A stretch of 64,000 nt of DNA from Coptis chinensis (Eukaryota > Streptophyta > Magnoliopsida > Ranunculales > Ranunculaceae): positions 15,287,501 through 15,351,500 of the forward strand of contig CM027382.1 in the NCBI GenBank assembly GCA_015680905.1. The letters are read 5' to 3'. The notes beneath the pieces were generated by a model. The model was given only the letters and a program-made list of their open reading frames with translations. It was not told where the DNA came from and did not search any database. Of this stretch, positions 12,230 to 25,900 are shown piece by piece. The first letter of the stretch is position 1; every line of letters begins with the position of its first letter. The translations under genes were made by a program, and so were the position numbers.

Positions 12230-13336
12230 TGTCCTTTACTTGGAAGTGTTAGCCAAGGAAAAGACGTCGGAGGCCATTGCAAAGCTTATGAAATTGGCAC
12301 CTGAAACAGCTATGTTGTTAACTCTTGACAATCGAGGAAATGTGACAAATGAAAAAGAAGTTGATAGTCGATTAATACAAAAGAATGATTTAATTAAGGA
12401 ACTTCCTGGTACAAAGGTAGCTTCAGATGGAATTGTTACATGGGGACAAAGTTCATGTCAATGAGAGTATGATAACAAGAGAAGCCCGACCATTGGCAAA
12501 GAAAAAGGGTGATGTAGTGATTGGAGGAACTTTGAATGAGAATGGTGTATTACATGTTCAAACAACACGAGTTGGGTCCGAAAGTGTCCATCCGCAGTTG
12601 TTCGACTTGTGGAATTTGTGGAATCGGCCTGATTGCCAAAGCTCCATTCAAATTTGCTCACCGTATTTCCAAGTATTTTGTGCCTCCGTTAGTATTTACT
12701 TTTGCCATTTTCTTCTTCCCTTTCGGTTTGTTGGAGACTTCTCTTTTTTCTTTTTCTTTTTTTTACTTTCATAAAGTTCGAGAAATTTGTTCTTGGATAA
12801 ATTTAGCCAATTCACTTTTTTTTATACATTTCAAGAAATGGAAAGACTAAAAGGATAACGCACCATTTTTTCTTTAACAACTTATTGTAGACAACATTAC
12901 AATTCGGTGTTCCTCAAGTGTTGGACCATTTGGGGATTGGATCAATACTCTTTATTGTGAAGTTGAATAATTTTCATAGACCCTCTTGAGTTTAGTTAGG
13001 CCGTAGGAATAATTTTGTATGCTATCTGTTTTTTGAATCGGTGTAGCTCCATTTAGAATCTTATGATATCTTATACTTTTGCAGGTCATTACGCTTTCAT
13101 TGTCCACTTGGCTCGCTTTGGTATATGGGCGGTAAACTTAGTTGGTACCCCAAATCTTGGATACCTCCTTCAATGGATAGCTTTCACCGCTCTTCAGTTT
13201 GGAATATCTGTTATGCCATAGCCTACCCATGCCTTTGGGCCCGCAACTACCACCGCAGTTATGGTTGGTAATCGGAGTTGGTGCTTCTCAAGGTGTATTG
13301 ATCAAAGGTGGCCAAGCACTTGAAAGTGCCCATAAG
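12230..13336 (+). pseudogene. HMA5: HMA5-type copper P1B-ATPase fragment
   Basis: Two exons (12230-12687 and 13085-13336, with a TTTTGCAG acceptor) correspond to the part of a plant copper-exporting P1B-ATPase from the end of one membrane helix (YLEVLAKEKTSEAIAKLM) through the actuator domain (VNESMITREARPLAKKKGD, where relatives have the TGE motif) to GVGASQGVLIKGGQALESAH just before the DKTGT phosphorylation loop. The actuator glycine is replaced (TRE for TGE). There are several breaks: a one-base insertion after VTWGQS, more frame slips and a stop around VGSESV to IAKAPFKFA, and a disordered second exon around the CPC helix. Heavy-metal-binding domains, the DKTGT loop and the C-terminus are absent. 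It is a captured gene fragment inside Helitron B. Confidence 0.85.
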
Positions 13337-13339
13337 GTC

Positions 13340-14900
13340 AACTTGACAGTTTTCTATAACTTCCTGACTACTATATACTAGAATGATGGGAAAATGTTTC
13401 CAAGTAAATAAGTATTACCACTATCGGATGTTACTTGACATAAAGATATGTTTGCTACTGTTTTTTCTCATCTGTCGAACTAACTCTTGGATACTAAATT
13501 GTGCTTTTAAATCCAAATTTCTTCTGAAAACTCAAAATTGGTATGTGATGACCCAACTCCAATTACGGGGTTTCTTCTCTATATTTGTTCATAAATAGTT
13601 TTTTTTTTCTCTGATGATTAGGTTTCTTTTGGAGACCAAGTCTGTCTTAGTAAATGAGTAGGAGAAAAAGCTTATGGATAGTAAAAATTGTATCCAGCTC
13701 GCACGGACGAGTATAATATTTTGCATGTGACCAGCCTAGACATAAATGTTTTGAATGTGGCTATGATGCAATATAATATCTTGATGCTAGCAGTAGTCCG
13801 ATTTCTATTAGATGTTTCGCAGAACCCAAGATGGTGTGGAAGTTTTTGCAATATCTAAGCAAATCTACATAACAGTTTTCTGGTAACATCCATAAAAATA
13901 TGTTAGGAAGAAGTTACTCTAGCATGTGGGAGCAATTGAAATTATTCTCAGATTTAGAAACTTCGCCCATTACTTTGTTGGATAAGAAGGATTGACTATT
14001 TTGCAGCTAGAAGACTATAGATGCATTTTTGTATTCGGAACTTGAAAGCATCGCCTATACAAGTTTGGACCACTCTGGAAAAATGGCCCAATCCAGTTGT
14101 ATGGTTGAACTCCGCCAAATGATTGCATCTGAGAACAAAACAACAATTAAGTATTTCATTGCATGACTCTTAGTGCTTCTTCTATCAAGGATCGGTGTCG
14201 TTGTTTTGGCAAGTAAAATATTGAACATATTGGATTGTGATGGTTAGATATATAAGTTTGTGCTTCTACTTCTGAACACTATTCCAACATCCAAGTGTCA
14301 TATTACTTGCTCGAGCATTTGCTAGCTTGAAGCGGTATCGCAGTTCACAAGGCTTCATCCTTTCTCTTGACATCATAGCTCACCCTTTTTTTCTCTTATC
14401 ATGTATATCACCATTTTCTTTAATTTGCTGCCATGTATTTGAGATACACAAGTCAATTTTTGTTTAAATATTCAAAATTTTCATTGTCTCACGTTCTACA
14501 AAGACATGTCATCATGCCAACCCGACATTCGCGAAATACGGAGCCAATGTCCTCGATTAAATAGAAGCAATTACTCAAGACTACTTCTCCGGTTCATGCT
14601 CATCGAGCATGCCCAATTACCTAAGGGTTGGATCGATTTCATGAACACCGTTACATAGATGTTTTGATGCACTAATATTTTATCTTTGTCGTTTGCATCG
14701 TGCACTTGCTAGGATGAGAGGCTCAAAGTACATGTTATTTTGAGCTATACTTAAAAGTTTATTGCTTAGGTATGTCTGGAAATCAAATAGGAATGGAGTT
14801 CCATTCAATTCAAAATTTAAACGGTTGCCAGTGTGTCTGCTCAGACATAATGTCAATTGTAAGCGTGCTCACCCAAATTATGTTTACACTTTTCGGCAAG
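13340..14900. other. Helitron B 3' part without recognisable genes
   Basis: No exon that I can support. AT-rich, with short open frames only, up to the terminal hairpin. Confidence 0.5.
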
Positions 14901-15167
14901 TTTTGTTTAATATCGCGTGCATAGCACGTGCATCTTGCTAGTTTTGATAGTGTATAGAGTTGCATAGTGCAAATTAGTTAGTTAAGGGCAATAAGAGGTT
15001 ATCATTATTTTTTATGGGGAGTTCCCCTTAGAAAACATGGGTTTTAAGTTGGGACACAAATGTAATAACAAATTTCGGGTTGGAAAGTGCCCTCTTAGTA
15101 ATGGAAAGTGTATTTAAGATTACCCTTTATTATTTATCTTTTTTATCTTTCCTAATTTTGTAGTGTT

Positions 15168-16302
15168 TTTTTTTTCCTGATAATAAACTTGCTTATATTA
15201 AAGTCTTTTTAAAGGTTTTGCCAGATCATACACCCATCCAGGAGGAGGCCCAATGCCAGCATATTTCTGAGCCCATTTACACAATTCATGAGCCCTTACA
15301 TTATCCCCCTTTTTAACCCAACCATATTGTACACCTGTTTCCAAAAAACTGAATCTAAAGACACCAAACTTCTATTGACAGATTCCTTACACTGCCATCC
15401 CGCACCCACTCCTTTCCTTTTAAGCAGCTTCATTAGATACTGGTTGTCTTCCAAAAGGACCATTCGATCTACCTGCATGTCTTTCATCAGCTCAGCTGCT
15501 ATATATTTAAGCTCCCATGCATTCTGATTCCAAGGCATTTGCAGCTCTAACTTTTTATAAACAGCTCTGAGCATCTTCCCATTCTTATCCTGGCACACAC
15601 ACCGCAGCAGCAGCTCCCTTGCCCAAAATCCTGTCATAAGCACCATCAAAATAGGTCTTACACCAGTCTAGATAAGAAACATCCCCTATTTTATGTTAAG
15701 CACTATTGTATACTAGATTTCTGTCATAGTTACTATCCGAAATACTGTGGTCAGACCCCATAGCTTCCGCACCTCTGTAGTTCTTCTGCCCACTGTTCAT
15801 AGATGCCATAGTTCTGTGGCTTCACTTTTTCAAATAGGAGCCCATTCCTTCCTTCCCATATTTCCTTCATCATCATAATGCTATAAATCCCTGCAAACCT
15901 CAGGTCCTAGTCTCCTGTCTCAGATCCCCACAGAACAAATTGTTCAATCCATGCTTTCAGCATCTTATCCTTCTGCATGTCCACCCTTAACCTTATTTGA
16001 GATCCAAACCATAACTGTCTAGCCCATTCACATTGGAAAAAAAGATGCTCATCTGTTTCTAAAGCCTTCCAACACATTTTACAGGAGTGGTCTCCTTTGA
16101 ATTTATATTCCCCAGCTATTTTCCCTGTCACATAAGCTTTCCAAAGGAATTGTTGAGTCCCAGCATCTATTATGAGGTTCCAAAGCTTCCTGATGATCTT
16201 AGCATTGTTATTGGAACTTTCTCCCAACTCATATTCTTTAGTCAGATATTTATAGGCTGACTTGAGTGAATACCTCCCTTTTGAGTCCCCAAACCAGATA
16301 AC
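15168..16302 (-). mobile_element. 5'-truncated LINE (L1-type) insertion
   Basis: On the minus strand this encodes a reverse-transcriptase zinc-binding region at 15907-16290 (HSCKMCWKALETDEHLFFQC, the C-C-H-C pattern of zf-RVT) followed downstream by an RNase H-like domain at about 15290-15660 (ELKYIAAELMKDMQ, NRSLVSLDSVFW). It ends in a poly(A) tract seen as T at 15166-15175. TTGTAGTGTT flanks it at 15158-15167 and 16303-16312, a perfect 10-bp target duplication. The reverse transcriptase proper and ORF1 are missing, as in typical 5'-truncated insertions. The coding parts are split between frames, so it is dead. Confidence 0.87.
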
Positions 16303-16312
16303 TTGTAGTGTT

Positions 16313-16944
16313 ACATACTTACAGTTGTACCTTAGACTTTTGGTATATCACCGAGATTTCACCACATTACCGATTATAATTATAGTAACGTATCGCACCG
16401 AAATACCACAATTTCCAACAGATGTTTCAACCGTCAACTAACTCTCCTAATGACAATAATACCCCTAACAATTTTCCTAATTTCCAAAAACCGGCAAAAA
16501 AGAGATTTTAAGGCCAGAGCTGAAAATCATCTTCAGTTTTCAGATCCACAACACATCTCTGAAACCCTAATTATCATTAAATTAGGGTTTCAATCATTCA
16601 TTACTATCTAATATTTATCAAATTAACATTGGCGCGAATCTTAATTTCCAGAAATCTAATCAGGTCAATTATTCTCTACAATTCTCTTTAGTTTCGTTTG
16701 AATTGACATTATTTGTTTCATTAATTTAATTATAAAACGAAATGTAGCAATTGAGATCTCGAAATATTGTCTGAAACTGTAAAGTTTGACTTTTAATCAA
16801 TAATATTGATTGTTTTAACGCAATGCACAAATCAATCTTTTGAGTTAAAATTTAGTTACTAAGGAATGTATAGTAATTGGGAGAGGAATTGCATTTGTTA
16901 TTTTGTCTTATGTTCAGGTTTCAGTGGATGGAGTTAGCTAAGTA
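16313..16944 (+). promoter_or_regulatory. GRIP upstream region and probable 5'UTR intron
   Basis: The stretch between the LINE and the GRIP start codon must hold the promoter and 5'UTR. A TTATGTTCAG acceptor just before 16919 and a GGTCAATT-type donor context near 16660 suggest a 5'UTR intron. An in-frame TAA at 16939-16941 shows the reading frame opens at the ATG at 16945. Core promoter elements are not clear. Confidence 0.4.
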
Positions 16945-19900
16945 ATGGTAAAATACATAAGAATGTCAACTCATGTATTGGAGAGCAATGGAGTGGAAGA
17001 GGTTTGTAAAGAAGGTGTCGCAGAGAACCACGAAAGAGAAAAGAATGTTGTGAAGGAAAATGGGGCATCTAATGGTCACCTAGTACAAATGGTTATTGAG
17101 CTAAATTTTCAGAATGAGTATTTGAAAGCTCAGTTTGGAGTGTTGAAGGATCTTCACTTGGAATCTGAGGGGATTTATAAGAAAACGAAAGAAGTTGGAC
17201 AAGATGTGGTGGTGTCTGGAGATGTTAATGAGCTGCGTGAAAAGATGGAAGTGTTGAGTAGAGAGCTCTTGGAGAAAACACAAACACAAGTTGCTGCAGA
17301 GGATGCTTTGAAGCATCTTCAATCTGCGTACTCTGATGCCGATGCGAAAGCGCTAGAGCTTTCTGCCAAACTTGCTGAAGGTCAGTTGGGTTTCCTTTAT
17401 CTAATGTTGAAATACTCTGCTTGATGTTTGTACCTGGGCTTGTCAGTACATATTTATATGTTGTACTTTTTGAAGCCAATCGAGAATTAGGATTTCATAA
17501 ACACCTTTAGTAATTTTGATTCTATTGACATTCTTGCTTGATGTTGTTTCTGTATTTTTTTCACGCTTTTTAAATTTCTTACTCTTCTTTTTCGTTATTT
17601 TTATGGGTAGCTCAACAGAAGATGGATCAAGAGATAAAAGAGCGTGATGACAAGTATAATGAACTTGACTCCAAGCTTGGGAGGCTTCATAAACGAGCAA
17701 AGCAGCGTATCCAGGATATACAGAAGGTAGATCATTCTAACATCTTTGGGCACAAAAATGAATTTTGAATGCCTTGCTGTTATTGTTACCAGTTCTTGCA
17801 TGTGTGTGTTAGGAACCGAAAATTTTCCTTAAATTCGAGAATTAATTGAGAGAATTCGAATTTTTTGGAAGTTTCTATAAACCTTATGGTTTGGCAGGGC
17901 GCAATTAGTTATCACTTATCAAAATCTTGAGATTTAAAATAATAGAGAAACAAAATGGTTTTTGAAGTTGCATAGAATTTATTCCATTTATTGATTAGAT
18001 AATTCATAATTTTCTTTTTAGGAAAAAGACGATATTGAGAGCCACCTACGTGATGTAAACCAAATGGCTGAACGAGCCTCTTCACAACAATCATCATTGC
18101 AACAAGAATTGGAACGTACGCGGCAACAAGCAAACGATGCATTGCGGGCTTTGGATGTGGAGAGGCAGCAGTTACGAAATACAAATACGAAGTAAGTTCT
18201 GTTAACATCATGTTGGGGCTAGTACGCATATACATATAGTTTAATATTGACCATTCACTCTAGATGACATTGAGGGTTGATAATGCTTCACTTTTATTTT
18301 AGCAAGTTCGTACTTTCTGTTTTTGCATCTGCCCCATTTTAAAGTTCAAAATCATTTATACTTTTAATTTTGACTTAGTATATACCGGAAAATTTACACA
18401 AAGAATCAGGAAATGAAAGCCATAATAGAAAGCTCATCTCTTCCCGCACAGACCAGGTTTTCAGTTGATAACAATTAACGAGGTTGATATGGAGAACCCT
18501 ATACCGGATTAAATTCTGCCTTCCCTTTTTTACCTGGAGTAACATTAAGGTGTTTAAGCTGCTTCTTTTTTGGGTGAATGGACAGTAGTTAACAATATTG
18601 TATCGCCTTTTTTTCTGGGATCAATATTGCTAACAACCCGTTGCATTCACCAAGAGCATCTGAATCTTATACTGAAGTTGCTACCGAAGCTATCTGTAAT
18701 AACTGTTTCATGTGTAGTCTTAGCATGTTTTAAGGATGTAAGTAATGTATACTACTTGGAATCAAACTCATCTGGGTAGATATTGGGTTCATTTGTTGAC
18801 GATATAATAAGAATAAAGAATACCATTTTTCTTTGTCATTTCTGGAATATGATTGGAAAGAGACAATGATCATATTGAGTGTAAGCAAGGGACTTGCTAA
18901 CATTGTCATTTCCATCAAAGACCTGGAAGAATTCAAGGGATTTTACTCTTTATTAAATATGGAAACATGGTTTGGTCAGGTTAATGGGATTTAGGGATCC
19001 TTACCCTGGCTTTGCCGTTGTTTTGCTTTTCTTAGTCGGTCTGTTTCATCTACTTATGTAATTATCGTTGGTAATCTTTGTTTGAGTTCAACTGTTTTAC
19101 ATCTTCACATTCACCTTCGGTAGTTCTCTGATTTCCAACAATTAAATTCTCATTTCAGACTTCGAGAGAGCATTGAGGAAGTTAATCGATTATTAGAAGC
19201 AAAGGAAAATGCTCTTGATGGGTTGCAGCACTCTCTTTTTGAGAAAGAACAGGTTTGGACATTCAAACATCTTTTGAAATACTTTAGGGTTACTGCTTCC
19301 TGAGAATTTGTGGGCCCATCTTGTTATACAATTATTATCCCCATCACACTACTTATGTGGGACTGTGTCATCAAAGAGTGCTGATTAATGAAGACGAACA
19401 ACAAAAGAAATATATTATTAGTTTATTGTAGGGGTCACAAGTGTTGTGACGATGCATGTTGCATGATCACTTTGTCTTAGTGTATCTGCATAAGTTTCTG
19501 TCCTACAACACGAACACCAATGGATAATATATTCTTGTAATTTTGTAATTTTTGTTTGTCGGATTATATGGAGACTAACTCTTAGCATCTTGCTAACTAT
19601 GTGGTGACTCCGTGTGATTGTAAAAGGGAATCTGGGAATGCAAAGTGTCTGACACAGTGAAATATCACCAATTGAGGTATATGAGTATATCGCATACGAT
19701 ATGTGTTTGTGTGTGTCCGGCACGGATGTGTGGATAAGTTTCCGACATGGATTGTTTTAATATTCTGGTGTGTCCTTGTAACATAGAAAAAAAGAAAAAA
19801 GAAAAAAGAAAAAAACATTGATGGGAAACAAAGATGGAGATTGATAAGAACAAGATTTGGAGATCTCAATAGGAGAGTAATAGGGTAGAGAAGATTAAGA

Positions 19901-22900
19901 ATTAGACGAATAAGAACTTGAGATTAAAGAATTATTGGAGAAAGGAAAATAGGGTTTGTGGAAGATAATTTGATAATTTAGTTTATTGATTAATTGAATG
20001 AATAAAAGAACAAACATTGGTCTCCTTATAAAGATTAGCCAAACTTGATAAACAAGAATCATAGCTTTCTAAGTAAATGAACTTTCTAATTTTACTATTG
20101 TAAAGCCTAAAAGTATTTAAAATATAATATTATAAATTGCCAAAACCATGCTTCTTGTCCTACATCAAACATGAACACCACAAATATTAGTAAAAAAGAG
20201 TACTTGTTTAAAACATAGTTAACCTACTTCCGTCGTTGCATTATCCCCGGTTAGTGTTCTAGTTATTTCCATACATCCAATGGAGAACAAGTAAATGATG
20301 ATTTATTGTTGTTTTTTCTTTTTGTGTTAAATCATTTGCATTTTAACAGATGTTAGAAGAAATGAGAGGGTTACTACAAACTGCCGATGAGAAAAAGCTA
20401 GCTTCAATTGCTGAACTTTCTGCTAAACATCAAAAGGTGAAATGCTATCTTCATGATCTACACGAAGTTACCTATTTGGTATTATAGTTTTACTTCATCC
20501 TGGGGCCAATGTGCATTTTTCGTTTTTGAAGTTAGTTAATGACTACAATTTTATAACTTTTGTTTAATATTTTATGGTGCATATCTGTCTAACAACTTTG
20601 TGTCTTCTCCTTCAGCATATAGAGAACTTGGAAGCCCAGCTTGCTGATGCAGTTTCAGATAGAAGCAAAGCAGCTGAAACAATTTCTTCTCTACAGGTAG
20701 CATATAGTGTTTTACGTGTTGTTGCGACAGAGAATCAAGAGAGTAGGCAATAAAGTGCATTGGTATCAAGAGAGTAGGCAATAAAGTGCATTGGTATTGT
20801 TTTTCTTGCCTTTGTTGAAAGGCCAGTCAACTACTAAAAGGCACCTTAACCGGGTTTGCTGCTAAGTATATAAAAAATAGTTTACTAAACAGAAAGGGGA
20901 AATCTAAGGGGTAAAAAAGAAGAACGGACTTATCTTAAATATCATGGATCTTGATACGCATCAAGAAAAAAGTATATATTGTGGATGTTGAGATCCCAGC
21001 TTGAGGAAGTTTGTTCCATATCATTTTGGCAAACACAGGCGTATTTGCATTTCTTTTAGATAATAAAGGAAGATATCATTCAATTAGTTTGTTTTCATTT
21101 GCTGACAGTACTCCATCTGTAGATAGATGAGTTCCTCTACCAACGCAGTCAATCTATATTTGGAAAATTCTTTGTAATATAGGTTCTAAGTGTTAAGCTA
21201 CATATGTAAGTGGTTAAGTTCAAAACACGCTAGAGTGTCCACTTTAAAAAGTGAAAACATTAGACGCAAGAACTAGTCATTGTTTGCATGATAGCATTAC
21301 GAGTTGATCTTTTATTGACACTGCATAACAATCAAGACCTTGTGATCATTTGTTTTTAATGTTTATGTTGTTCAAATACGAAAGCTATAAATTTGATCTT
21401 TCCTGGGTTGGATATTTGGTTCCAATTGTCTTTTACTTGAATTCTAAATGTACTAATATAAGCAAGGGGACAAAAAAAAATAAAGGTGGAAGATCTTACT
21501 ATCTCTTATGGGGTAGTTGATCACCAGTTTTCTTCCTCAATTTTTTTCCTCCTTTTCTTTACTTGTAGCAGAGAATTGTTTTGTCCTCCAAGAAGTTCCA
21601 TAGCTTAATTATTATTCATTCTTTACTTTTTAGGTGCTAGTTGCAGAGAAAGAGTCCATGATTGCAGAGATGGATGCAGCTGCAAGTGGTGAGACAGTGC
21701 GGCTTAAAGCTGCTGTGGAGACAGCAAAAGGAGAACTTGTCAAATTGAAAAGCGAGCATGTATGTATGGGCCACTTATTTGGAGTGACACTTTTATATCA
21801 CTTTCTTGCTTCATCACAAGGTGTGATGAGGACTTAATATACTTACATAAATAGTGACTCTATTGTGGTATTGTATTAGCTTAGTCAAAATTTTAAAATA
21901 GAAGTATTAACTGCAACTGCAGACATGAACTTGATAATCAATACAATAGTTAAATCAAACATGGAATTGATGTGATGGATTTGTTTCTCTTAGGCGTGTA
22001 GAGATGGCGTATGATGTAAGAGACTGACAAATGTTTATATTTTTGTAATTGTTGATTGGTGACATTGTCATCAATGTCCGCTAATGCAGCAAGAGGGATG
22101 TTGAAAAGCGAGAAGTGCCGTGGGGGACTGACCAACTATGAATAGATCTTACGTACAAGTAACAGTAGCAACATCTATTAGTCCATATCGTGGGTCTACA
22201 TCTTACCCTTTCTGAAGCAACTGGACCTACACCTCTTTTCATAAACAATATTTTGTGAAAAGTAATATATGATCATATGACCACACCCATTTTGGTTTGC
22301 AGCCTGTTTGCACCACATTTTCATGCTTTAAAGATATAACTTTCTGGTTGACTTCAGATGAGTGGGGAATTGGTACTTGTGGAAAGGGTGGAAGATACTT
22401 CAAATCCAGAGCGTTTGAACCTGATAAAATGGCATCACACTGCATACATCTGTGCATAGTTGAATTTATGAAAGAGATTTCCTCTCGTGGAAACTCTAGT
22501 TTTGGATATAAACATAACTTTAATCATATCTCATTAAAGTAACTGATGCACTCAGGATAAAGAAAGAGAGAGCTTGGAAGCAGGGTACGAGGCATTAAAA
22601 AGTAGGCTAGAAGTAGCTGAGAGTACTTGTGTACGCTCTGAAGTTGAGGCAGAGAAGATGAGAAGTATGTTTGGAATCTAATCACAATAGTCTTTTGATT
22701 GCATGTTTTAATCGGTTTTTGGGAACTGAAGTGTATTTCTTGATTCACAGGTCTACTGGAAATAGAGATATCTAGGAAGAACCAGATGCTAAATGCGAAA
22801 GAAACTGAACTCGTAACTGCCAAAGGAAAGGTAACAGCATTCCACTTGTCTCCTGAATGAAGAAGACTTTTAAATAGAAGAAATTAATTAATTTTTATTT

Positions 22901-25900
22901 ATCGTATTCTTACAAGAAGAAAGTAATTGAATTAGGAAAAATACAAGAAATTTGAAGTGACTCTGGCATGTGCATGAACTAGGTCGACATGCCATAGGCC
23001 ACAGATCATGTGTCTCACCTACCTTCCGAACGTAGTAAAGGAAGATTTTTCTCACGCAAGAAGAATAAATAACAGTTGGAAAAAATCTGAGTTTTATATG
23101 TTAATTAGTCTGACTTGGACAACCAATTCATGCATGCATACCGTCAATATCATTTTCAGATAGGTAATAGAAATAACAGATGTGAAAGTCTTATGGTCTT
23201 TCTAAAGTTCAGCCTATACTAGCCTGCGTACACAAAAGAGTGTTCATCCTGTTATGTTTGCCAACTGACACAATTTGGGGCATCGGAAAACATAAACTTG
23301 CTTATTTGGTAAAACCTTTGGGTGATGATACCGTAGGTTTGGGGATCGAACCTAGCCAGCATCAATGAGTTACTGGTCTCACTTAAAACAGTATTTCTAC
23401 TCTGACACATAAAAATGACACAGTCAAACAACACAGTGTGGATGTTGACTTATTGTGTCCACCTCACTAAGAATAAGCTGCCCAGAAAAATCTCTCTCAA
23501 ACACTCTTTTCTACTTGCTGTCTGCAGACGTTTTTGGTTATCTTATCCATTTTTATCAATAGTTTTCTTGGTTCTCTTCATCAAATTCTCCAATTCACAT
23601 GATTCAAACTGCATGCTGCCATTACTAGTCCATGCTAAGCTTCAACAAAGAAAGAGTTTTCAGACAATATCTCTTTGAATCCAAATTTCAGCATATTCAT
23701 TTGTGTCCACTACAACATATTATATATGAATCTTATCGAAAAAAACTGTAACTTTATATGAACACTGGCTTTCAATAAAACCCATACTTTCTCAAAAGGT
23801 AATTTGAATAAAACAATCAATAATAGTTATTGCTTCTTCAAACTTGTGGATTTTATCATCTGGATGTGAGTCTAAATACTACCCAATTGTTCTTTCTTTC
23901 TCTTTGTTGGTATCGACGCTTTTTTTTTGTCGATTGGACAATTTGGGTTTTGAAATTGGAGCCGCAATGAAGGATTGGCTGTTAATTAAGAAAGAGAATT
24001 AAATTAACAAGGGCAGTGGAAGTGGTTTTAGTGAATGATAAGAGTGGGTTTTGAGGATGGAGATAGCAAAGAAGTGGTTGAACTTTGAAGAGAGAAGAGA
24101 GGAGATAATTGATCAGATTATTTTTACTGAGGTGGACTAACAAACAACATCCACCTCATTGTGTTATTTGACTGTGTCAATATTATGTGTCAGTGTAATT
24201 TAGATTAAGCTTGCCAAATGCCAATCTCAAAGAAAAAAAAAAACTTGTTTATTTGAGGTGAAGATCATAACTGTTGTGTAAGAGGCCTTTGTTGTATCTT
24301 CTAACTTGATTTTATTCACTCTATTATTCTCATTGCATGTATTGTGTAGATTATGTGATGTAGAACATTAGTTGAGTCCAAGCCCATGGTTCGAGTCCAT
24401 TAGTTAGTTGGACACATGTCGTGTTTCTATTGGTTTATGCTTTCTAGGTTTACTTTAAATAACGGGTTTGTAGTTAGGGTTTGGAGAGTTGTGTTTATGT
24501 GTGTGATTTGTGATTGAGAAATTCAATAAAAGAGTGATTTTTAGGTCGTCTTTTAATTGTGTTTTAATTAAAGTGTAGATTTAATTAAACTGAAGCTTCC
24601 GCCAGTAAGATCTACCTTATTTGGTATCGGAGCAGATTAATTCCAGGGGTTATTATTCACGGTACTGTTCACCGAAAACATTGTTCATCGGGTACTATTC
24701 ACCGCGTCACTGTTCACTGCGATTTTTTTTGAAAAGTCAAATTTTTTTGTGTTATTATGGTGAATAACAAAGCAACTCGAAGTCGTCCTCCATCCATGGA
24801 TACTCGCATGTCTCGTTTAGAAGAAAGCATGAAGAACATGACACAGATGTTCCAGAACCTAATGGAAGCAAAGTTTCCAGTCCAAACAGAGGTGCAACAA
24901 CCACCTCCACCACCACAGAATAATGGTTCAGTGGTTAGTACTGATGATGCATCTCAGGTTGATGGTTCAATCCCTCTTCTGAACCTTTTTGCGCCTACAG
25001 ATCCAGAAAACAACAGAGAGAACAGAGTTGACATGAAAGATAACACTAATAGGGAACCTCCTTTCAATGAGAAACGTGAGGGTGTACCCCTCAATGATGG
25101 CGTCGCTCGGATGCCGGCAGGTGTTGAAGCCCCCTTATTGGGTGCTCCACCAATTTTTGATAAGTACGAAGATCCGATTTGGGAAAATTTTGTGACTCAC
25201 TTTGACAAACGAAGTGATTTGTTTTTCAAAAAAGCACAATTGCAGATTTGGATTTCCTTAAAGAAAGTCACATGTGTTGGTGAAGTTACAAGCTTTCAAG
25301 ACGAGCCATGAGTACCGAATTTTTTTTGTGCATCTTCTGGTTATTGTTTTCATAATCTATGTGCAAGAACATGTTGTGGGTTACTGATTTTAAGCCAGGG
25401 AAGCTGTTACAAAGGAAAAATTCATGGTCGGATTCCTTTCAGTTGGGGTATTGGCCGATTTCCTAAAGCTTGTGGACGTGGTTCTCTTTACTTGAAGTTT
25501 TTGTTGATTAGAAATTCGATGACGAATTTTTTTTCGGTTGGGAGAGTGATGTAGAACATTAGTTGAGTCCAAGCCCATGGTTCGAGTCCATTAGTTAGTT
25601 GGACACATGTTGTGTTCCTATTGGTTTATGCTTTCTAGGTTTACTTTAAATAACGGGCTTGTAGTTAGGGTTTGGAGAGTTGTGTTTATGTGTGTGATTT
25701 GTGATTGAGAGATTCAATAAAAGAGTGATTTTTAGGTCATCTTTTAATTGTGTTTCAATTAAAGTGTAGATTCAATTAAACTGAAGCTTCCGCCAGTAAG
25801 ATCTACATTATTGGATCCGTTATTACGATTCTTGTTTGTTATTAGGGAAATCTCCTTACTTTTCATGTTTGTATGTATATCAGATGCATACTTAGTAGGG

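Larger units (their letters stand above)
8398..14941 (+). mobile_element. Helitron B, 6.5 kb, non-autonomous
   Basis: The 5' end TCTCTATTAGTAAAAT starts at 8398 after an A. The 3' end is CTAG (14938-14941) before a T, preceded by a hairpin with stem CGTGC/GCACG (14916-14920 and 14924-14928) and a short spacer. These are the three hallmarks of Helitrons: 5' TC, 3' CTRR with an upstream hairpin, and insertion between A and T without duplication. No Rep or helicase reading frame is present. Contents include an MSI1-like WD40 exon, HMA5-like exons and unassigned coding-like scraps. Its first ~200 bp match the 5' end of Helitron A. Confidence 0.8.

Noticed and set aside
19597-19869. Minus-strand Ser/Phe-rich frames
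   Set aside because: Reverse of a GAAAAAA-rich stretch in a GRIP intron.
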